Assembly: GCA_023410675.1 (NCBI GenBank)
Contig: JAEYPM010000022.1
Span: 10,380-74,379 of the forward strand
Source of the DNA: Bacillota bacterium
GTDB taxonomy: Bacteria > Bacillota > Clostridia > Lachnospirales > Cellulosilyticaceae
Reading direction: 5' to 3'
Length of the DNA stretch: 64,000 bases
Below the pieces are notes generated by a model. The model ran no database searches. It was not told where the DNA came from and was given only the letters and a program-made list of their open reading frames with translations. A program made the position numbers and the translations under genes. Shown here piece by piece: positions 17,762-26,141 of the stretch (its first letter is position 1; the number at the start of each line of letters is the position of its first letter).

Positions 17762-17795
17762 TTTCTATTTGTTTTCTCTTTCTATTTGTTTTCTC
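17762..17795. repeat. 17-bp tandem direct repeat, two copies
   Basis: Identical pyrimidine-rich 17-mers at 17762-17778 and 17779-17795, in the spacer between the Hsp70 gene stop and the MFS start. Confidence 0.75.
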
Positions 17796-17850
17796 TTTAT
17801 ATTTTTTGTTCTTGCTACATTTTTCTCTTTATACTTTTTACTTAATAAAT

Positions 17851-19554
17851 TTAAAAAAGATCCACATCACCTTCTATTGCATCTAGTTCTTCTTTAAATT
17901 TTCTTGCAAATTTTTTAATCTCTTTCTCGTCTTGCTTTGCTAAAATAGCTTCAAAGTCAGAAATCATTCTGTCTATTAAAGCTCTTGCATCCCTAAGAGA
18001 TTCTTCATAAAGTCGTTCTGCACGTGCTAAAAGCAGTTTATTTTCTTGCCTGTCCCTAGGATGTATCTTTATATGCGATAAGGCCTCTAATCTTAGCTTA
18101 ATTTCTTCTTTAGACATGGTACCAGGGCTACCTTCAATAATCATACTTTTCTTTTCTCCCGTCGCTACCACCTCTACTTCAACCTCTAAAATGCTATTAA
18201 TATCATATGTGAAGCGAACATTAATAGATTGCTCCCCTGCTAGTGCACGAGGCACATCTACCTCAAGTTCACCCAGCTTTATATTGTTTATAGTAAGACG
18301 CCCTTCACCTTGAAATATTTTAACTCTTATCATTTCTTGATTGTCTGAAACTGTACTATAAGTTTCAACTCGACTTACAGGTATGACAGTATTTCTTTCA
18401 ATGATTGGAGAAAAATGCCCGCTTTCATATTTCCCTAAACTATTTGATACAACCACCTCAATACCAAGGGTATAGGGGCAGACATCTGTTAAGACGACTT
18501 CTTTTAATAAAACACTACGCTCCTTCATGGCTGCCTGTATCCCAGCCCCTGCTGCCACTACTTCATCTGGATTGACGCTACACGCTGGAAATCTTCCAAA
18601 CATTTTACTAACAAGGGTATGAACAATCGGCATTCTTGTTGCTCCCCCAACTAAAATAATCTCATCAAGGTCACGTGCCTTAAGCCCTGCATCTTTTAGT
18701 GCTTTTTCTATAGGGTGTCTCAATCTTAATAGAAGGGGCCTAGCTATCAGTTCAAATTCCTTATGGTCTACATCCCACCTTAATTCTTGGTCTTCTATCA
18801 TGCAGCTTATACTGCCCCTTTTTATATCTCCTAAACTTTTTTTACACACTTCTGCCTGTTTTTTAATCGTTGCATATATCTTTTGATCGATGGTTAATGG
18901 GTCAAGCTGATGTTTCTCCATAAAAGCATCTACTAAAAGCTTTGTGAAATCTTCGCCACCTAAATAATTATCTCCAGCTATGGATTGGACTTCTAAGACG
19001 TTTTCAAAAATCTCAACGATTGACACATCAAAAGTTCCACCGCCTAAGTCAAAAACAAGGAATTTAGTTTCTGACTCTTGTTGATGAAGCCCATAAGCTG
19101 TTGCAGCTGCAGTTGGTTCATTAATGAGCCTCTCTACCTTAAGACCTGCTAACTCACCTGCTCTTTTCGTTGCTTTTCTTTGTGCATCATTAAAATACGC
19201 TGGCACACTAATAACGGCCTCCGTAATCTTTTCACCAAAATAAGCTTCTGCATCTTGAATGAGAGATCTAATGACAAATGAAGAAAGCTCTTCAGGTAAA
19301 AACTTATATTTCCCTAGCTCAATTTCTTTGCTACTTCCCATATAACGCTTAAATGCTTGCACTGTTCTATCAGGATGCGTAATCAAACGCTCTTTTGCAA
19401 TCTGTCCAACTATAATCTCTTCTTGATCATCAACACTGACAACAGAAGGTGTTAAGTTACTTCCTAAAGCATTAGGGATCATAATACACTGATTATCTTT
19501 CCAATATGACACCAAACTATTTGTTGTCCCCAAATCAATACCTACTATAGGCAT
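17851..19554 (-). CDS. hscC: HscC-type Hsp70 chaperone
   Basis: A 567-residue Hsp70. The nucleotide-binding domain (1 to about 365) has GIDLGTTNSLV, AVISVPAYFNDAQR, NEPTAAATAYG, DLGGGTFDVSI and LVGGATRMP; the substrate-binding domain and a short lid follow. Length and the opening MPIVGIDLGTTNSLVSYWKD fit HscC (about 556 residues in E. coli) rather than DnaK (over 600, with a long acidic tail). No GrpE lies beside it. In E. coli hscC neighbours the membrane J-proteins DjlB and DjlC; here two membrane J-domain/TPR genes lie 4-8 kb downstream on the same strand, suggesting an equivalent specialised chaperone set. Confidence 0.9.
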   Translation of the reverse strand: MPIVGIDLGTTNSLVSYWKDNQCIMIPNALGSNLTPSVVSVDDQEEIIVGQIAKERLITHPDRTVQAFKRYMGSSKEIELGKYKFLPEELSSFVIRSLIQDAEAYFGEKITEAVISVPAYFNDAQRKATKRAGELAGLKVERLINEPTAAATAYGLHQQESETKFLVFDLGGGTFDVSIVEIFENVLEVQSIAGDNYLGGEDFTKLLVDAFMEKHQLDPLTIDQKIYATIKKQAEVCKKSLGDIKRGSISCMIEDQELRWDVDHKEFELIARPLLLRLRHPIEKALKDAGLKARDLDEIILVGGATRMPIVHTLVSKMFGRFPACSVNPDEVVAAGAGIQAAMKERSVLLKEVVLTDVCPYTLGIEVVVSNSLGKYESGHFSPIIERNTVIPVSRVETYSTVSDNQEMIRVKIFQGEGRLTINNIKLGELEVDVPRALAGEQSINVRFTYDINSILEVEVEVVATGEKKSMIIEGSPGTMSKEEIKLRLEALSHIKIHPRDRQENKLLLARAERLYEESLRDARALIDRMISDFEAILAKQDEKEIKKFARKFKEELDAIEGDVDLF

Positions 19555-19645
19555 ATTCCCATCCCCTTAACTAATACTTACTAATCACTCTATTAAGTAA
19601 TCATGTCTTATTATACTATTCATAATATTAAAATTACAATATAGA

Positions 19646-20500
19646 TTATATATTCCCTAGGTTGACCCGATTAAGATATTTCTTTGCTATATGGTAGGCA
19701 TTTTGCATAAACTGAATATCTGTAGGAGGGGTACTCAGCTGATACATTGGAAAGTACCTTGAAAGATGAAGGGGAATATTAGGATCTATATCACTTAAAA
19801 ATTTTGCTATTGCTTCTACTTCCTCTATACTGTCATTTTTTTCACGCACCAATAACGTAGTAACTTCTATATGACACATCTTAGAGGCTATTTCAATGGT
19901 ATTCAAAACGGGTTTTAAGCTTCCATCACAAAGCTCCTTATAATACTTATTTTTAAAGCTCTTTAAATCAATATTCATAGCATCAATATAAGGAATAAGC
20001 TCGCATAACGGCTCTTCATTGATATACCCATTTGTCACAAGAACCACTGCTTTATTCTTATCTAGCTTTTTTAGATACTTAGCAGTATCATAAACATATT
20101 CATACCAGATGCTAGGCTCGTTGTAGGTGAAAGCAAGTCCAATGTTACGCTCCATTGTCAGTGAAACCTTAGCTAAGTCCTCTTTAGATACATAATCACT
20201 TTGTGCCTTAAATTGAGAGATAGGATAATTTTGACAAAAGCTACATGTAAAGTTGCACCCAAAACTACCTACTGAGAAAATGTAGGAACCTGGATTAAAA
20301 TAATATAGAGGCTTTTTTTCTATGGGGTCAAGTGCAGAAGAAGTAATTTCTCCATAGTTAATCGTAAAAAGCTTTCCATCTTCATGCCTTCTTACCTTAC
20401 ACTTTCCAAAATGGCCATTTTCAATAACACAATGATGAGGACACAAAAAACAGTGAATCTTATCTTTAAGTTTTTCGTAAAACATTGCCTCAGTTTTCAT
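19646..20500 (-). CDS. amrS: AmmeMemoRadiSam system radical SAM enzyme
   Basis: A 284-residue radical SAM protein. The [4Fe-4S] motif CNFTCSFC has Cys82, Cys86 and Cys89, preceded by an N-terminal HCFLCPHHC and GKCKVR cysteine set typical of AmrS and pyruvate-formate-lyase-activase-like proteins. LAFTYNEPSIWYEY and the later HLSRYFPMY are family hallmarks. It is 82 bases downstream of the fused MEMO/AMMECR1 gene in the same direction. The system is widespread in anaerobes and its reaction is not settled. Confidence 0.9.
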   Translation of the reverse strand: MKTEAMFYEKLKDKIHCFLCPHHCVIENGHFGKCKVRRHEDGKLFTINYGEITSSALDPIEKKPLYYFNPGSYIFSVGSFGCNFTCSFCQNYPISQFKAQSDYVSKEDLAKVSLTMERNIGLAFTYNEPSIWYEYVYDTAKYLKKLDKNKAVVLVTNGYINEEPLCELIPYIDAMNIDLKSFKNKYYKELCDGSLKPVLNTIEIASKMCHIEVTTLLVREKNDSIEEVEAIAKFLSDIDPNIPLHLSRYFPMYQLSTPPTDIQFMQNAYHIAKKYLNRVNLGNI

Positions 20501-20581
20501 CTTAGCTGCTACCTTTCGTATTCTTATAATATTATATCATTTGCTCTATACCATTTGTCTTATATGATTTGCTTATATCAT

Positions 20582-21988
20582 TTATTCCTCTTTATGTCTC
20601 ATAACACTAAATCTTTGTATATCATAGGCTTCCTTTGGTTCTATGCCTGCTTTTTTTAAGGCTATAGAAAGCTGTTCTTGTACAGTATCAATACCTTCTA
20701 AGTTTGGAAGTAAAAGCCCTGTTCTTCCTTTACTTTTTACGATCACGCCATATTGCTTTGGGTCTAAATCTTCTTCATGACATGCTATAGGTTCTGTAAG
20801 CACATCAACTGAAAAATCAATATCATATAGTTCTTCTTCCTCTACCTCTCGAAATCTAGGGTCATAAATGCCTGCCTCTACTGCGTTACGTATGATCTCT
20901 TTTGCAATACAATCTGTATATGGAAATATGGTTCCAATGCATCCTCTAAGATCACCATGTCTCTTTAGAGATACAAAAACGCCTCTTTTATCACTTCTCA
21001 TTTCCTCTGTAACATAGCTTGGAATTTCATCCAACATCCTTCGCGTTTCTAGATAATAAGTAAGACTTTCCCTCGCTAGTCTAACATAAGGATTTTTTTG
21101 TTGCTTTTTTTGTTCATATTTTGTTTTTTTAAGCTCTGTAAGCTTATTTAATATGGAATCTCCATCTGATTGGGTGTCAAATTTCATAACACCATAACCC
21201 ACGCCAAAGGTACCTTCATAGCTTGCAAGCTCACCTTTAAACTTTTTGCCTTCTAAAGTGCCAAGAAGGATTAAGACAGAGCGTCTTCCGCATTCTCCAG
21301 CACCAGCTATGGTTCCCTTATCTATACTTAGAACTCCTGTTGCATCACCCTTACTTAATAGGTCAAGAAATTCTTTATCAAACTTAGGTCCTAAAGGGCT
21401 ATACTTGTAAGGCCCTTCTTCTTTAAGTTTATGAGATAAGTCCCCACTTGCAATGATAACAGCCTTTTCTTTTAATTCTTCTACTGCTCTTTGAATTACC
21501 ATTCCAAAACGGTATAAGCTTATATCATCTATTGGGGCATACGTAATATGAACAAGCTGATAATCTTTGTAAAAGTGATTAATAAAATATAGTGGAACCA
21601 TCGCCCCATGATCTAGAGAAAACGTTTCATTATAATCACTTAAAAGCTCTTGTGTTAACAATACAGCTGGAATATTTTCCTCACTTGCCAACTCATGTAT
21701 TTTGCTTGTAAGCTCTTGATTGATAGAAAGCTTCATAGAAACAAAAGGAGCATTAAAAACTTTAAAGTCTCCGTAAATTTCTTTTTCATCGCTTAATGCA
21801 ATCGCATCATCAAACATAGCTCCATGAGGGGTAATCAAAATAATTGTTTTTGGAGCCTTTTGCATGATTTCCTTACCTACAGCATACATACTTTCACGTG
21901 TGCTACTAATCTTCTCTTCTTCACCTTTTCCTATTTCAGAAAGTGCAATAGGTGGATGTGGAAGCAAATAAAACCCTTCTAAATGCAT
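20582..21988 (-). CDS. fused AmmeMemoRadiSam B (MEMO/LigB) and A (AMMECR1) protein
   Basis: A 468-residue two-domain protein. Residues 1 to about 275 form a class III extradiol dioxygenase/MEMO-like domain with metal-site segments LPHPPIALSEIGKG, LITPHGAMF, DHGAMVPLYF and IASGDLSHKL. Residues about 290-468 form an AMMECR1 domain (GVFVSLKRHGDLRGCIGTI, then DVLTEP). The same components are separate genes in many species. Partner AmrS follows immediately. The metal-site histidines look intact, so the B domain should bind metal. The joint task of B, A and radical SAM enzyme is unknown. Confidence 0.88.
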   Translation of the reverse strand: MHLEGFYLLPHPPIALSEIGKGEEEKISSTRESMYAVGKEIMQKAPKTIILITPHGAMFDDAIALSDEKEIYGDFKVFNAPFVSMKLSINQELTSKIHELASEENIPAVLLTQELLSDYNETFSLDHGAMVPLYFINHFYKDYQLVHITYAPIDDISLYRFGMVIQRAVEELKEKAVIIASGDLSHKLKEEGPYKYSPLGPKFDKEFLDLLSKGDATGVLSIDKGTIAGAGECGRRSVLILLGTLEGKKFKGELASYEGTFGVGYGVMKFDTQSDGDSILNKLTELKKTKYEQKKQQKNPYVRLARESLTYYLETRRMLDEIPSYVTEEMRSDKRGVFVSLKRHGDLRGCIGTIFPYTDCIAKEIIRNAVEAGIYDPRFREVEEEELYDIDFSVDVLTEPIACHEEDLDPKQYGVIVKSKGRTGLLLPNLEGIDTVQEQLSIALKKAGIEPKEAYDIQRFSVMRHKEE

Positions 21989-22107
21989 AAGTCTTCACCT
22001 CTATATTCTAATCATATTTAGTATCTTTTTACACAAATAGATATTCCTATTCATTATCTCGTTAAAGTAACAACTATATCTCTTTAAATTATTTTACCAT
22101 AGTTAAA

Positions 22108-22180
22108 GCACCTCATACAAAAAGTTATCAAAACACTTCGCCTATTTCAAGAAGTCTTTCAATAACCTTTCATGAGGTGC
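22108..22180 (-). terminator. hairpin after the 22236 gene
   Basis: Perfect 9-bp arms GCACCTCAT/ATGAGGTGC (22108-22116, 22172-22180) with inner partial pairing AAGTTAT/AATAACCTT. Only a short T-run follows on the minus strand, so it is a weak terminator or an RNA structure. Confidence 0.5.
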
Positions 22181-22235
22181 CCCATTCAAAATATATATAC
22201 TATAAAAAAATGTTATCCTTGATTAACATGTAAAT

Positions 22236-22991
22236 TTATTTCCACATATCAAGTGCTCCAACGTGCCATCCTTTTTCTGTCTTAAGGATCTCTATTATTC
22301 CTTCTTCATCATATTTATACTGTACGTCTGTTCCCTCAAATCTCTCTTCAAATTCTTCCTCTGTCATATAGTCGTAAGCATAATGTGCAGAATATTTAAA
22401 TTTAACCCTGTCTTCTAACTTAGAGAGTATCTTAAAATCTACTTCTTTATACATAACCTCTGATGCTCCTTCTCCTAAAATGACACACACTTCACCATCA
22501 ACATCTATTAAATTACCACGTGAAAAGATCTCGTTTACTTTAGCACTTGTAAAAATAGTGGGCAAAAAGTTTTCAAAGCTTTCAAATGAAAATCCTGTTC
22601 TATAGTATGTTGTACCACTATATTCAATTGTACGATTAGTATCACTCTCAAAATTGCCATCAGGTACAAATAGCAAAGTATTATCAGTTATAGACATCTT
22701 TTCAATAATATATGCCTTACAATATACTTCTTTTACTTTTCCCTTTAAAAAATCAGGGATATCCCCTTTCCTAATGTTAGAAAAATCAAACGAGTAATTA
22801 TAGCCTGCGTACTTGCTCTTTTTCTGTGATTTCTCTGGTTTCTTACTTTCTTTAGTCTCTTGTTGGATCTCTGTTGTACGCACTGGCTCTCCACTTGTTT
22901 CACTTGCCTCACTTATTTCGCTTGTTTCTTCTGTCTCATCAACAAAATCTGTTTCTTTAGACTCCTTTATTTCATCTGTTGTATTTACCAA
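22236..22991 (-). CDS. hypothetical protein with acidic low-complexity N-terminus
   Basis: Not recognised. The first 65 residues are a Glu/Ser/Thr-rich linker (EETSEISEASETSGE style) and the remaining 185 form a globular domain. Such a linker normally follows an exported-lipoprotein signal, yet none is present: the only start is a TTG with AAGGAG 18 bases away, and the frame runs open without ATG to a TGA about 65 bases upstream. The 5' end is therefore probably lost or frameshifted. A decayed second copy of its domain lies directly upstream at 23152-23352. Confidence 0.55.
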   Translation of the reverse strand: MVNTTDEIKESKETDFVDETEETSEISEASETSGEPVRTTEIQQETKESKKPEKSQKKSKYAGYNYSFDFSNIRKGDIPDFLKGKVKEVYCKAYIIEKMSITDNTLLFVPDGNFESDTNRTIEYSGTTYYRTGFSFESFENFLPTIFTSAKVNEIFSRGNLIDVDGEVCVILGEGASEVMYKEVDFKILSKLEDRVKFKYSAHYAYDYMTEEEFEERFEGTDVQYKYDEEGIIEILKTEKGWHVGALDMWK

Positions 22992-23151
22992 CGCCGCTGT
23001 GGTTTGAATCTCCTTACCTGTCTCATTTGCTTTTACTCCTTGTTCTCATCCTATTTACCCTAACAATAGCTATATTACGCTTACTTTTATCTAAGTCGTA
23101 CACCATTGCCAAACAAATAATAGTCTTTTAATCTTGAAGATAAAATTTCTA

Positions 23152-23352
23152 TTACATTTTACATATCCCATAATAGGTTGTTAAATATATTATGGAATAA
23201 AGTAGTTCATACATTTCATCAACTCTGCCTTTTGTAAAAATTGTAAAAACATAATCATAGAAGCTCTCCTACGAAAATCCTGTTCTATAGTAGGTATAAA
23301 CATCTTTCTCAATTGTAGGAGGTTCATAATAATTAAAAGAATAATCTATTCT
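23152..23352 (-). pseudogene. decayed paralogue fragment of the 22236-22991 gene
   Basis: The minus-strand translation reads RIDYSFNYYE, then TYYRTGFS, an in-frame TAG, then ESFYDYVFTIFTKGRVDEM. It aligns with TTYYRTGFSFESFENFLPTI in the intact gene, with the TAG replacing a Phe codon. It has no start and ends at a TAA at 23152. This is the only content of the 400-base gap before ccdA. Confidence 0.7.
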
Positions 23353-23399
23353 CTATACACATATCATGACTTAATGTTCTTTTTGCGTTTATCTATACC

Positions 23400-24089
23400 T
23401 CAAAAACCTAAATAAAACATATAAAAACCAATGAGTAATATCATAAGTCCCATAAGCATCTTAATAGCCTGACTTATTTTCCCATAACTTGCATGAGCAG
23501 TGATCTTAGTCATCAGTCCTATTGATGTCCCTGTAATAATAATCAGTATACTATGTCCCATAGCGTATAAAAGAAGGAGCACAACACCCCAAATAAAATT
23601 GCCCTTTTGTGCAACAATTGCAAGTAAGGCTACAAGTACAGGTGTTGCACAAGGTGAGGAAAATATCCCTCCCAGTACGCCAGCAACAAATGCCCCTAAA
23701 TAGCCTTTCCTTTTATTTCTAGACATTAAATATGATGAAGGAATAAACTCATACACTTCAAAAATTTGAAGTGCCATTAGCACCATCAAAATACCAAGCA
23801 CAATATACCACCATGAAGTGGTCATGCTCATGATTTTTCCAAGTAATGCTGCTAAAGTACCAAGTGTTGTAAAAGTAAGGGCTGAACCTAAAGCAAATGT
23901 TAGTGAAAGCTTAAATGCTTTTTTAGGATGATCCTGCCCCACGCCCCCTACATAGCCTATTACAAGTGGAATGCTTGATAAACAACATGGAGTAAAGGCT
24001 GTTAGCACACCTGCTAAAAATGCCATTACAGGTGCAATCCAAATATTTGTATCTATATACTGTGCAAATGAAGTTAACAATTGATCCAT
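23400..24089 (-). CDS. ccdA: cytochrome c biogenesis protein CcdA (thiol-disulfide electron carrier)
   Basis: A 229-residue, six-helix membrane protein of the CcdA/DsbD-beta family, which passes electrons from cytoplasmic thioredoxin across the membrane to an extracytoplasmic thiol protein. The two helix cysteines are present: LTAFTPCCLSSIPLVIGY near residue 33 and GIFSSPCATPVLVA near 148. The start overlaps the stop of the thioredoxin-like gene, so the two form a coupled pair: CcdA would keep that thioredoxin reduced. Confidence 0.92.
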   Translation of the reverse strand: MDQLLTSFAQYIDTNIWIAPVMAFLAGVLTAFTPCCLSSIPLVIGYVGGVGQDHPKKAFKLSLTFALGSALTFTTLGTLAALLGKIMSMTTSWWYIVLGILMVLMALQIFEVYEFIPSSYLMSRNKRKGYLGAFVAGVLGGIFSSPCATPVLVALLAIVAQKGNFIWGVVLLLLYAMGHSILIIITGTSIGLMTKITAHASYGKISQAIKMLMGLMILLIGFYMFYLGF

Positions 24090-24598
24090 TATTTTGCCTC
24101 AAGCTCCTTTATAATTTCATCAAATTCACTTTCTGTTAAAACACCTTCATGGGCTGTATAAACTGGCTGATTTGAATCTTTTTCAGCATAGACGATAAAA
24201 TCCCCTTTGCCTTCATTTGGCATGTAGGGCGTTCCGTCTGCATAAAAGAAAAACTGAGTAGGCACAACCCTTAGAGGAAAATCTAGTGCAGCCTCTTGAT
24301 TTTTCTCAATATCTACATATTTTACAAGAACCCTTCCTTGATATTTCTGATTCACCTGTTTTAATATAGGTGCAATAATCTTACAAGCTGGGCAAGATTC
24401 ATATCCAAAGTCTACTATAATAGGAAGTCCCTGATTCTTCAAATCATCCAAGTTGAAGTTATCCGTAGCATCTAAGGCAAATTGAGGATGCTCTATGTCC
24501 TCCTGCTGCCCCTCTAAAAAAGAATTATTCTTATAAAACCAAATACCAACTATAATAGAAACAATAATTATGGGTACAACTATTTTTTGTTTTTTCAT
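24089..24598 (-). CDS. membrane-anchored thioredoxin-like protein
   Basis: A 169-residue protein with an N-terminal membrane anchor or signal (residues 7-22), then a thioredoxin fold with the active site FGYESCPACK (Cys69 and Cys72) and the cis-Pro region RVVPTQFFF. It acts outside the membrane, reducing disulfides with electrons from the coupled CcdA. GGAGG 5 bases before the ATG at 24598 shows that the longer ORF from 24610 is not used. Confidence 0.9.
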   Translation of the reverse strand: MKKQKIVVPIIIVSIIVGIWFYKNNSFLEGQQEDIEHPQFALDATDNFNLDDLKNQGLPIIVDFGYESCPACKIIAPILKQVNQKYQGRVLVKYVDIEKNQEAALDFPLRVVPTQFFFYADGTPYMPNEGKGDFIVYAEKDSNQPVYTAHEGVLTESEFDEIIKELEAK

Positions 24599-24687
24599 AT
24601 ATACCTCCATAAGTCATCTTTAAAAATCCTAATTGATTAAGCTTACTCTATTATAGCATAGGCTACTATTTAAAATACGATACTCTA

Positions 24688-24755
24688 TTGACAACGTAAA
24701 TATTTTGTATTACTCTGTGACTATAAATATAATTTTAGTCATATGGTAATACAAA
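24688..24755 (+). promoter_or_regulatory. promoter and large dyad operator before the tetR efflux operon
   Basis: A consensus -35 TTGACA (24688-24693) lies just before a 52-bp dyad. Perfect 10-bp arms TTTGTATTAC/GTAATACAAA (24704-24713, 24746-24755) and inner GACTA/TAGTC (24719-24723, 24736-24740) share one centre at 24729.5. The right arm runs into the AAAGGAG of tetR, so both repressor binding and hairpin masking of the ribosome site are possible. Confidence 0.65.
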
Positions 24756-24767
24756 GGAGCGATCATT

Positions 24768-25358
24768 TTGACGGCACCATTCTCAGATAACGAAAAAAAA
24801 ATTATTAGGAACCAGCTTAAAGTTGCTGCAAAAGAATGTATACAAAAATATGGCATCAAAAAAACCACAATAGATGAGCTTACCCAAATAGCTGGAATAT
24901 CTAAAGGAGCGTTTTATAAATTTTATGCTTCAAAGGAGCTTCTCTTTTTTGATGTGATCAATGACTTTCATACTGAATTTTATGCTCTTGCTAAAGATAT
25001 TCTTCAAAATCGCACAGACCTCCCTCTAAAGGAGCGGGCTCAAAATGCCATCCTAGAAACCCTTATGTTTATATTAAACTCTGATTTTTTACGACATATA
25101 GAAAGTGAACTCCCCTATCTTCTAAGGAAAGTTCCAAAGGAGATGCTTGATAATCATTCACTATCTGGTGATTTAGCCATCAAAAATATAATCGTTGAAT
25201 GCCAAGTTCCATTATCCGTTTCTGAGGAATTTGTTTATGCTTTTATGCGTGCTTTTGAAACCCTTATTATCAACCAAGAAAGTATAGGGAAAGACTACCT
25301 TGAAACGATACTTAAGATGTTGGTTCACAGTTTCTGCGAGAAAATCTTTGCTACCTGA
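24768..25358 (+). CDS. TetR/AcrR family repressor
   Basis: A 196-residue TetR regulator. The N-terminal HTH is clear (AAKECIQKYGIKKTTIDELTQIAGISKGAFYKFYASKEL, residues about 19-57 read in pieces); the C-terminal ligand domain is variable as usual. It starts with TTG 8 bases after AAAGGAG. It is the first gene of an efflux operon (ABC ATPase, FtsX permease, adaptor) and probably represses it through the dyad at 24704-24755 until an exported compound binds. Confidence 0.9.
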   Translation: MTAPFSDNEKKIIRNQLKVAAKECIQKYGIKKTTIDELTQIAGISKGAFYKFYASKELLFFDVINDFHTEFYALAKDILQNRTDLPLKERAQNAILETLMFILNSDFLRHIESELPYLLRKVPKEMLDNHSLSGDLAIKNIIVECQVPLSVSEEFVYAFMRAFETLIINQESIGKDYLETILKMLVHSFCEKIFAT

Positions 25359-25371
25359 AAGGAGAATCGAG

Positions 25372-26070
25372 TTGTTCTTACAAGTCAATGACTTATCCAA
25401 AAAATATAAAAATGGCGAAACCGAATTTTATGCACTGAGCAATGTTTCTTTTGAAATGGCAAAAGGCGAACTGTGTGTTGTTCTTGGTCCTTCTGGCTCT
25501 GGAAAATCAACCTTAATGAATATAATAGGGGGACTTGAAGATGCCTCAAATGGAAGCGTAAAGATAGAAGATCATGAGATTGTTGGTTTAAAGAGTAAAG
25601 ACCTGAGTTTATATAGAAGAAATTTTGTAGGATTTGTCTTTCAGTTCTATAATCTCATCCCTAATCTAACTGTTCGCGAAAATATAGAAATATGTGCTCA
25701 TCTTGGCAGCGAGCCTTTAGCTGTTGATGACTTACTTGAAAAAGTGGGACTTAATGGGCAAGAAAATAAATTTCCAGCCCAGCTTTCAGGTGGGCAACAG
25801 CAAAGAGTGGCTATTGCACGAGCTTTAGTTAAAAATCCAAAACTCCTTTTATGTGATGAACCTACAGGAGCTCTTGATTACAAAACCTCCAAAGAAGTCC
25901 TAGAACTTTTTAATGAAATCAATCAAAGCTACCAAACTACCATCATTATGATTACCCATAACGATGCCATCAAACATATGGCCCATCGCATCATTAAAAT
26001 AAGAGATGGCAAGATAAGAAGTGATCAACTCAATCCGCAGCGTTTAGCCGTAAGCGACATAGACTGGTAG
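25372..26070 (+). CDS. ABC transporter ATP-binding protein (MacB/LolD type)
   Basis: A 232-residue ABC ATPase with Walker [11 protein letters not shown]-loop [10 protein letters not shown], signature [15 protein letters not shown], Walker [13 protein letters not shown] and the switch His in MITHND. It belongs to the MacB/LolD/FtsE group that works with FtsX-like permeases. The longer ORF from 25300 overlaps tetR; AGGAG 7 bases before the TTG at 25372 gives the true start. It powers the permease encoded next. Confidence 0.93.
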   Translation: MFLQVNDLSKKYKNGETEFYALSNVSFEMAKGELCVVLGPSGSGKSTLMNIIGGLEDASNGSVKIEDHEIVGLKSKDLSLYRRNFVGFVFQFYNLIPNLTVRENIEICAHLGSEPLAVDDLLEKVGLNGQENKFPAQLSGGQQQRVAIARALVKNPKLLLCDEPTGALDYKTSKEVLELFNEINQSYQTTIIMITHNDAIKHMAHRIIKIRDGKIRSDQLNPQRLAVSDIDW

Positions 26071-26097
26071 TTATTCACCTTAAAAGAAGGGAATAAC

Positions 26098-26141
26098 ATG
26101 AATTTTAAAAGAAGGTGAGCAGCATGAATTTTAAAAGAGTC
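26098..26141 (+). repeat. duplicated start region of the permease gene
   Basis: ATGAATTTTAAAAGA occurs twice, at 26098 and 26124. The first copy has its own upstream AAGGGA but reads MNFKRR and a stop; its tail AGAAGGTGA serves as the ribosome binding site of the second, real start. Confidence 0.75.
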
